DNA from: Ectopseudomonas guguanensis
GTDB lineage: Bacteria > Pseudomonadota > Gammaproteobacteria > Pseudomonadales > Pseudomonadaceae
Assembly (NCBI RefSeq): GCF_900104265.1
Contig: NZ_FNJJ01000008.1
Location: forward strand, 136,000 to 199,999
Direction: 5' to 3'
Length of the DNA stretch: 64,000 nucleotides
Part shown: positions 62,485 through 64,000 of the stretch, one piece after another
Layout: the number at the start of each line of letters is the position of its first letter
Position numbering within the stretch: the stretch's first letter is position 1
Program-made: the position numbers and the translations under genes
The notes under the pieces: generated by a model
The model's database searches: none
The model's input: the letters and a program-made list of their open reading frames with translations, nothing else
Told to the model about the DNA's origin: nothing

Positions 62485-64000
62485 CTATTCCTGTGGATAA
62501 CTGCGCGGCGTATACACCCACTCGCCGCCATCGGCACGGGGGAAGCGGCGGGTCTGGCTGGAGCCGATGATCACCAGGGTACGCATGTCGACCATCTCCG
62601 GGGTCAGCTCGCCGAGGGTGAGGGTGCGCAGGGCTTCGGCCGGCCGGCCGATATCGCGGCCGAGCACCACCAGGGTCTGCGGTTCGCGATGCTGGCGCAG
62701 CAGCTCCAGGGCGCGGCCGAGCTGCCAGGGGCGGGCCTTGGATATCGGGTTGTAGAAGGCCATGGCCAGATCCGCTGCGGCGGCATGCTGCAGGCGCTTT
62801 TCGATCACCGACCAGGGCTTGAGGTTGTCGGACAGCGAGATCAGGCAGAAGTCATGGCCCAGCGGCGCGCCGGCCTTGGCGGCGGTGGCCAGGGCGGCGG
62901 AGACGCCCGGCAGCACCTCCAGCTCGACGCCGTGCCAGGCCTCGTTCTGTGGGCTTTCCAGCGCTTCCATCACGGCGGCAGCCATGGCGAACACGCCGGG
63001 GTCGCCCGAGGAGATCATCACCACGCGGCGGCCCGTGGCGGCCAGTTCGAAAGCGTGGGCGGCGCGCTGCAGCTCCTCGCGGTTGTCGCTGGGATGCAGG
63101 CATTGATCGGCGCGCAGCGGGCCGGCCATCTTCACGTAGGTGTCGTAGCCGAGCAGGTCTTCGGCTTCGTCCAGGGCGCGGCGCACGGCCGGGGTCATAT
63201 GCTCGGCGGCGCCGGGGCCGAGGCCGACCACGCTGAGGCGGCCACGGCGCTGGCCGAGGCGTTCGATCTGCAGCGGCTGTTCGCCCAGCAGCAGGCGCAG
63301 GCCGTCGCCCCGGTGGCATTCGACAGGCAATTGGGAGTCGCTGTGGATAAAACGCAGCGGTAGTTTGAGCTGCCTTGCGGCCGTGTGTAGCTCGGCATTG
63401 GCCATCCAGCCTTTGTTCGCCAGCAGGCAGGCCAGTGCCTGCGGCGCCAGCCTGGCGGCGCTCAGCGCCTGCTGCAGGCGGGTGGCCAGGTCGGCGCCGG
63501 GGCGTTCGATCAGCGCGGCAGCGACGCGGGGGTGGATCAGCAGTTCGTCGGCCCTCGGTGGACGTTGCTCGGCGGTGATATGGATCACCCGCGACGCGGT
63601 CTGATCTACCGGCAGCTGCGCCGCCTCCAGCCAGGGCGCCTGGCCCTCGATGCGCACGCTCTCGCCGCCGAGCAGGTCGCTGACGAAGCGCTTGCCCTGC
63701 TGCAGGTCGGCCAGGGCATAGCCAGCCGGTGGCTCCAGCAGGCAGGTGCCGAAGCGCAGTTCGCCGCTGGTGGTGATGGCTGGCGTTACGCCCAGGTGCG
63801 CGGCGATCTCGCGGGCCAGGCGATTGACCCCGGCCAGGCCGCCGAGCAGCGGCACCACGGCGCTACCGTCTTCGGCCAGGGCCAGCACCGGCGGTTCGGC
63901 GCCCTTTTCCGCCAGTAGCGCGGCCAGGCTGCGGATGACGATACCGGCGGCGCATAGCACCACAAGCGGCTGGCCGGCGCGATACAGCGTGCGCAGGGTC
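62485..64000 (-). CDS. cobJ: CbiG-CobJ fusion: cobalt-precorrin-5A hydrolase-like / precorrin-3B C(17)-methyltransferase, partial
   Basis: The frame is open to the right edge, so the N-terminus is missing. The visible 505 codons begin with CbiG N-terminal and central sequence (PLVVLCAAGIVIRSLAALLAEKG, VVPLLGGLAGVNRLAREIA), then a CbiG C-terminal/CobE-like part (PGADLATRLQQALSAARLAPQALACLLANKGW), then the complete CobJ methylase (RLSVVGLGPGAAEHMTPAVRRAL, ISSGDPGVFAMAAAVMEAL, FYNPISKARPWQLGRALELL). It acts at ring contraction, making precorrin-4, the CobM substrate. Exact DnaA boxes lie at 62492 and 63342. Confidence 0.93.
   Translation of the reverse strand, partial: TLRTLYRAGQPLVVLCAAGIVIRSLAALLAEKGAEPPVLALAEDGSAVVPLLGGLAGVNRLAREIAAHLGVTPAITTSGELRFGTCLLEPPAGYALADLQQGKRFVSDLLGGESVRIEGQAPWLEAAQLPVDQTASRVIHITAEQRPPRADELLIHPRVAAALIERPGADLATRLQQALSAARLAPQALACLLANKGWMANAELHTAARQLKLPLRFIHSDSQLPVECHRGDGLRLLLGEQPLQIERLGQRRGRLSVVGLGPGAAEHMTPAVRRALDEAEDLLGYDTYVKMAGPLRADQCLHPSDNREELQRAAHAFELAATGRRVVMISSGDPGVFAMAAAVMEALESPQNEAWHGVELEVLPGVSAALATAAKAGAPLGHDFCLISLSDNLKPWSVIEKRLQHAAAADLAMAFYNPISKARPWQLGRALELLRQHREPQTLVVLGRDIGRPAEALRTLTLGELTPEMVDMRTLVIIGSSQTRRFPRADGGEWVYTPRSYPQE

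Overview
The window is chromosomal DNA of a Pseudomonas species, probably from the mendocina/oleovorans side of the genus. The species guess is loose. The genus call rests on the gene order dnaA-dnaN-recF-gyrB next to rpmH-rnpA-yidD-yidC-mnmE-mnmG-rsmG-parA-parB-atp-glmU-glmR-glmS, on high G+C, and on Pseudomonas-type extragenic palindromes. The replication origin lies near 19.5-19.9 kb, between dnaA (minus strand) and rpmH (plus strand), so genes mostly point away from it on both sides.

1-13.3 kb: an mprF operon (aminoacyl-phosphatidylglycerol synthase plus the start of a VirJ-like hydrolase), a PilZ protein, an HtrB-type acyltransferase, a PPOX protein, tag with a LexA-type box, glyQS, gmhB, a PlsC-like acyltransferase, then a phospholipid cassette (CDP-alcohol phosphatidyltransferase, acyltransferase, CdsA-like). 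The cassette appears to have lost its central genes.

13.3-29 kb: the origin region. It holds dnaA-dnaN-recF-gyrB, oriC, rpmH-rnpA-yidD-yidC, mnmE, a long non-coding interval, mnmG-rsmG and parAB. Two parS sites lie inside recF and a third in cobW. The mnmE-mnmG interval matches oriC over about 270 bp at a constant offset of 4703 bp, so it looks like a second, diverged copy of the origin.

29-41.3 kb: the nine-gene atp operon, glmU, a LysE exporter, glmR and glmS with an unoccupied attTn7 site. 41.3-45 kb is an accessory stretch. It holds a methionine aminopeptidase paired with a ParD-like protein, an unknown 76-residue protein, and a lower-G+C block with a frameshifted exported protein and a lipoprotein.

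45-54.3 kb and 62.5-64 kb: aerobic cobalamin biosynthesis. cobE-cobM run leftward. A cobalamin riboswitch precedes cobW-cobN-(ChlI-like)-(VWA)-cobF running rightward. A CbiG-CobJ fusion runs off the right edge. Between them lie a DUF3800 protein, a TonB-dependent receptor, an AhpD-like protein, a frameshifted flavin reductase gene, two LysE exporters and two AraC-type regulators.

Two signals span the whole window. Sixteen exact DnaA boxes (TTATCCACA) were found by eye, many inside genes, where chance predicts fewer than one. Several families of palindromic repeats fill the gaps between genes, in one case supplying the stop codons of both flanking genes. No rRNA, tRNA, CRISPR array, prophage or complete insertion sequence was seen.
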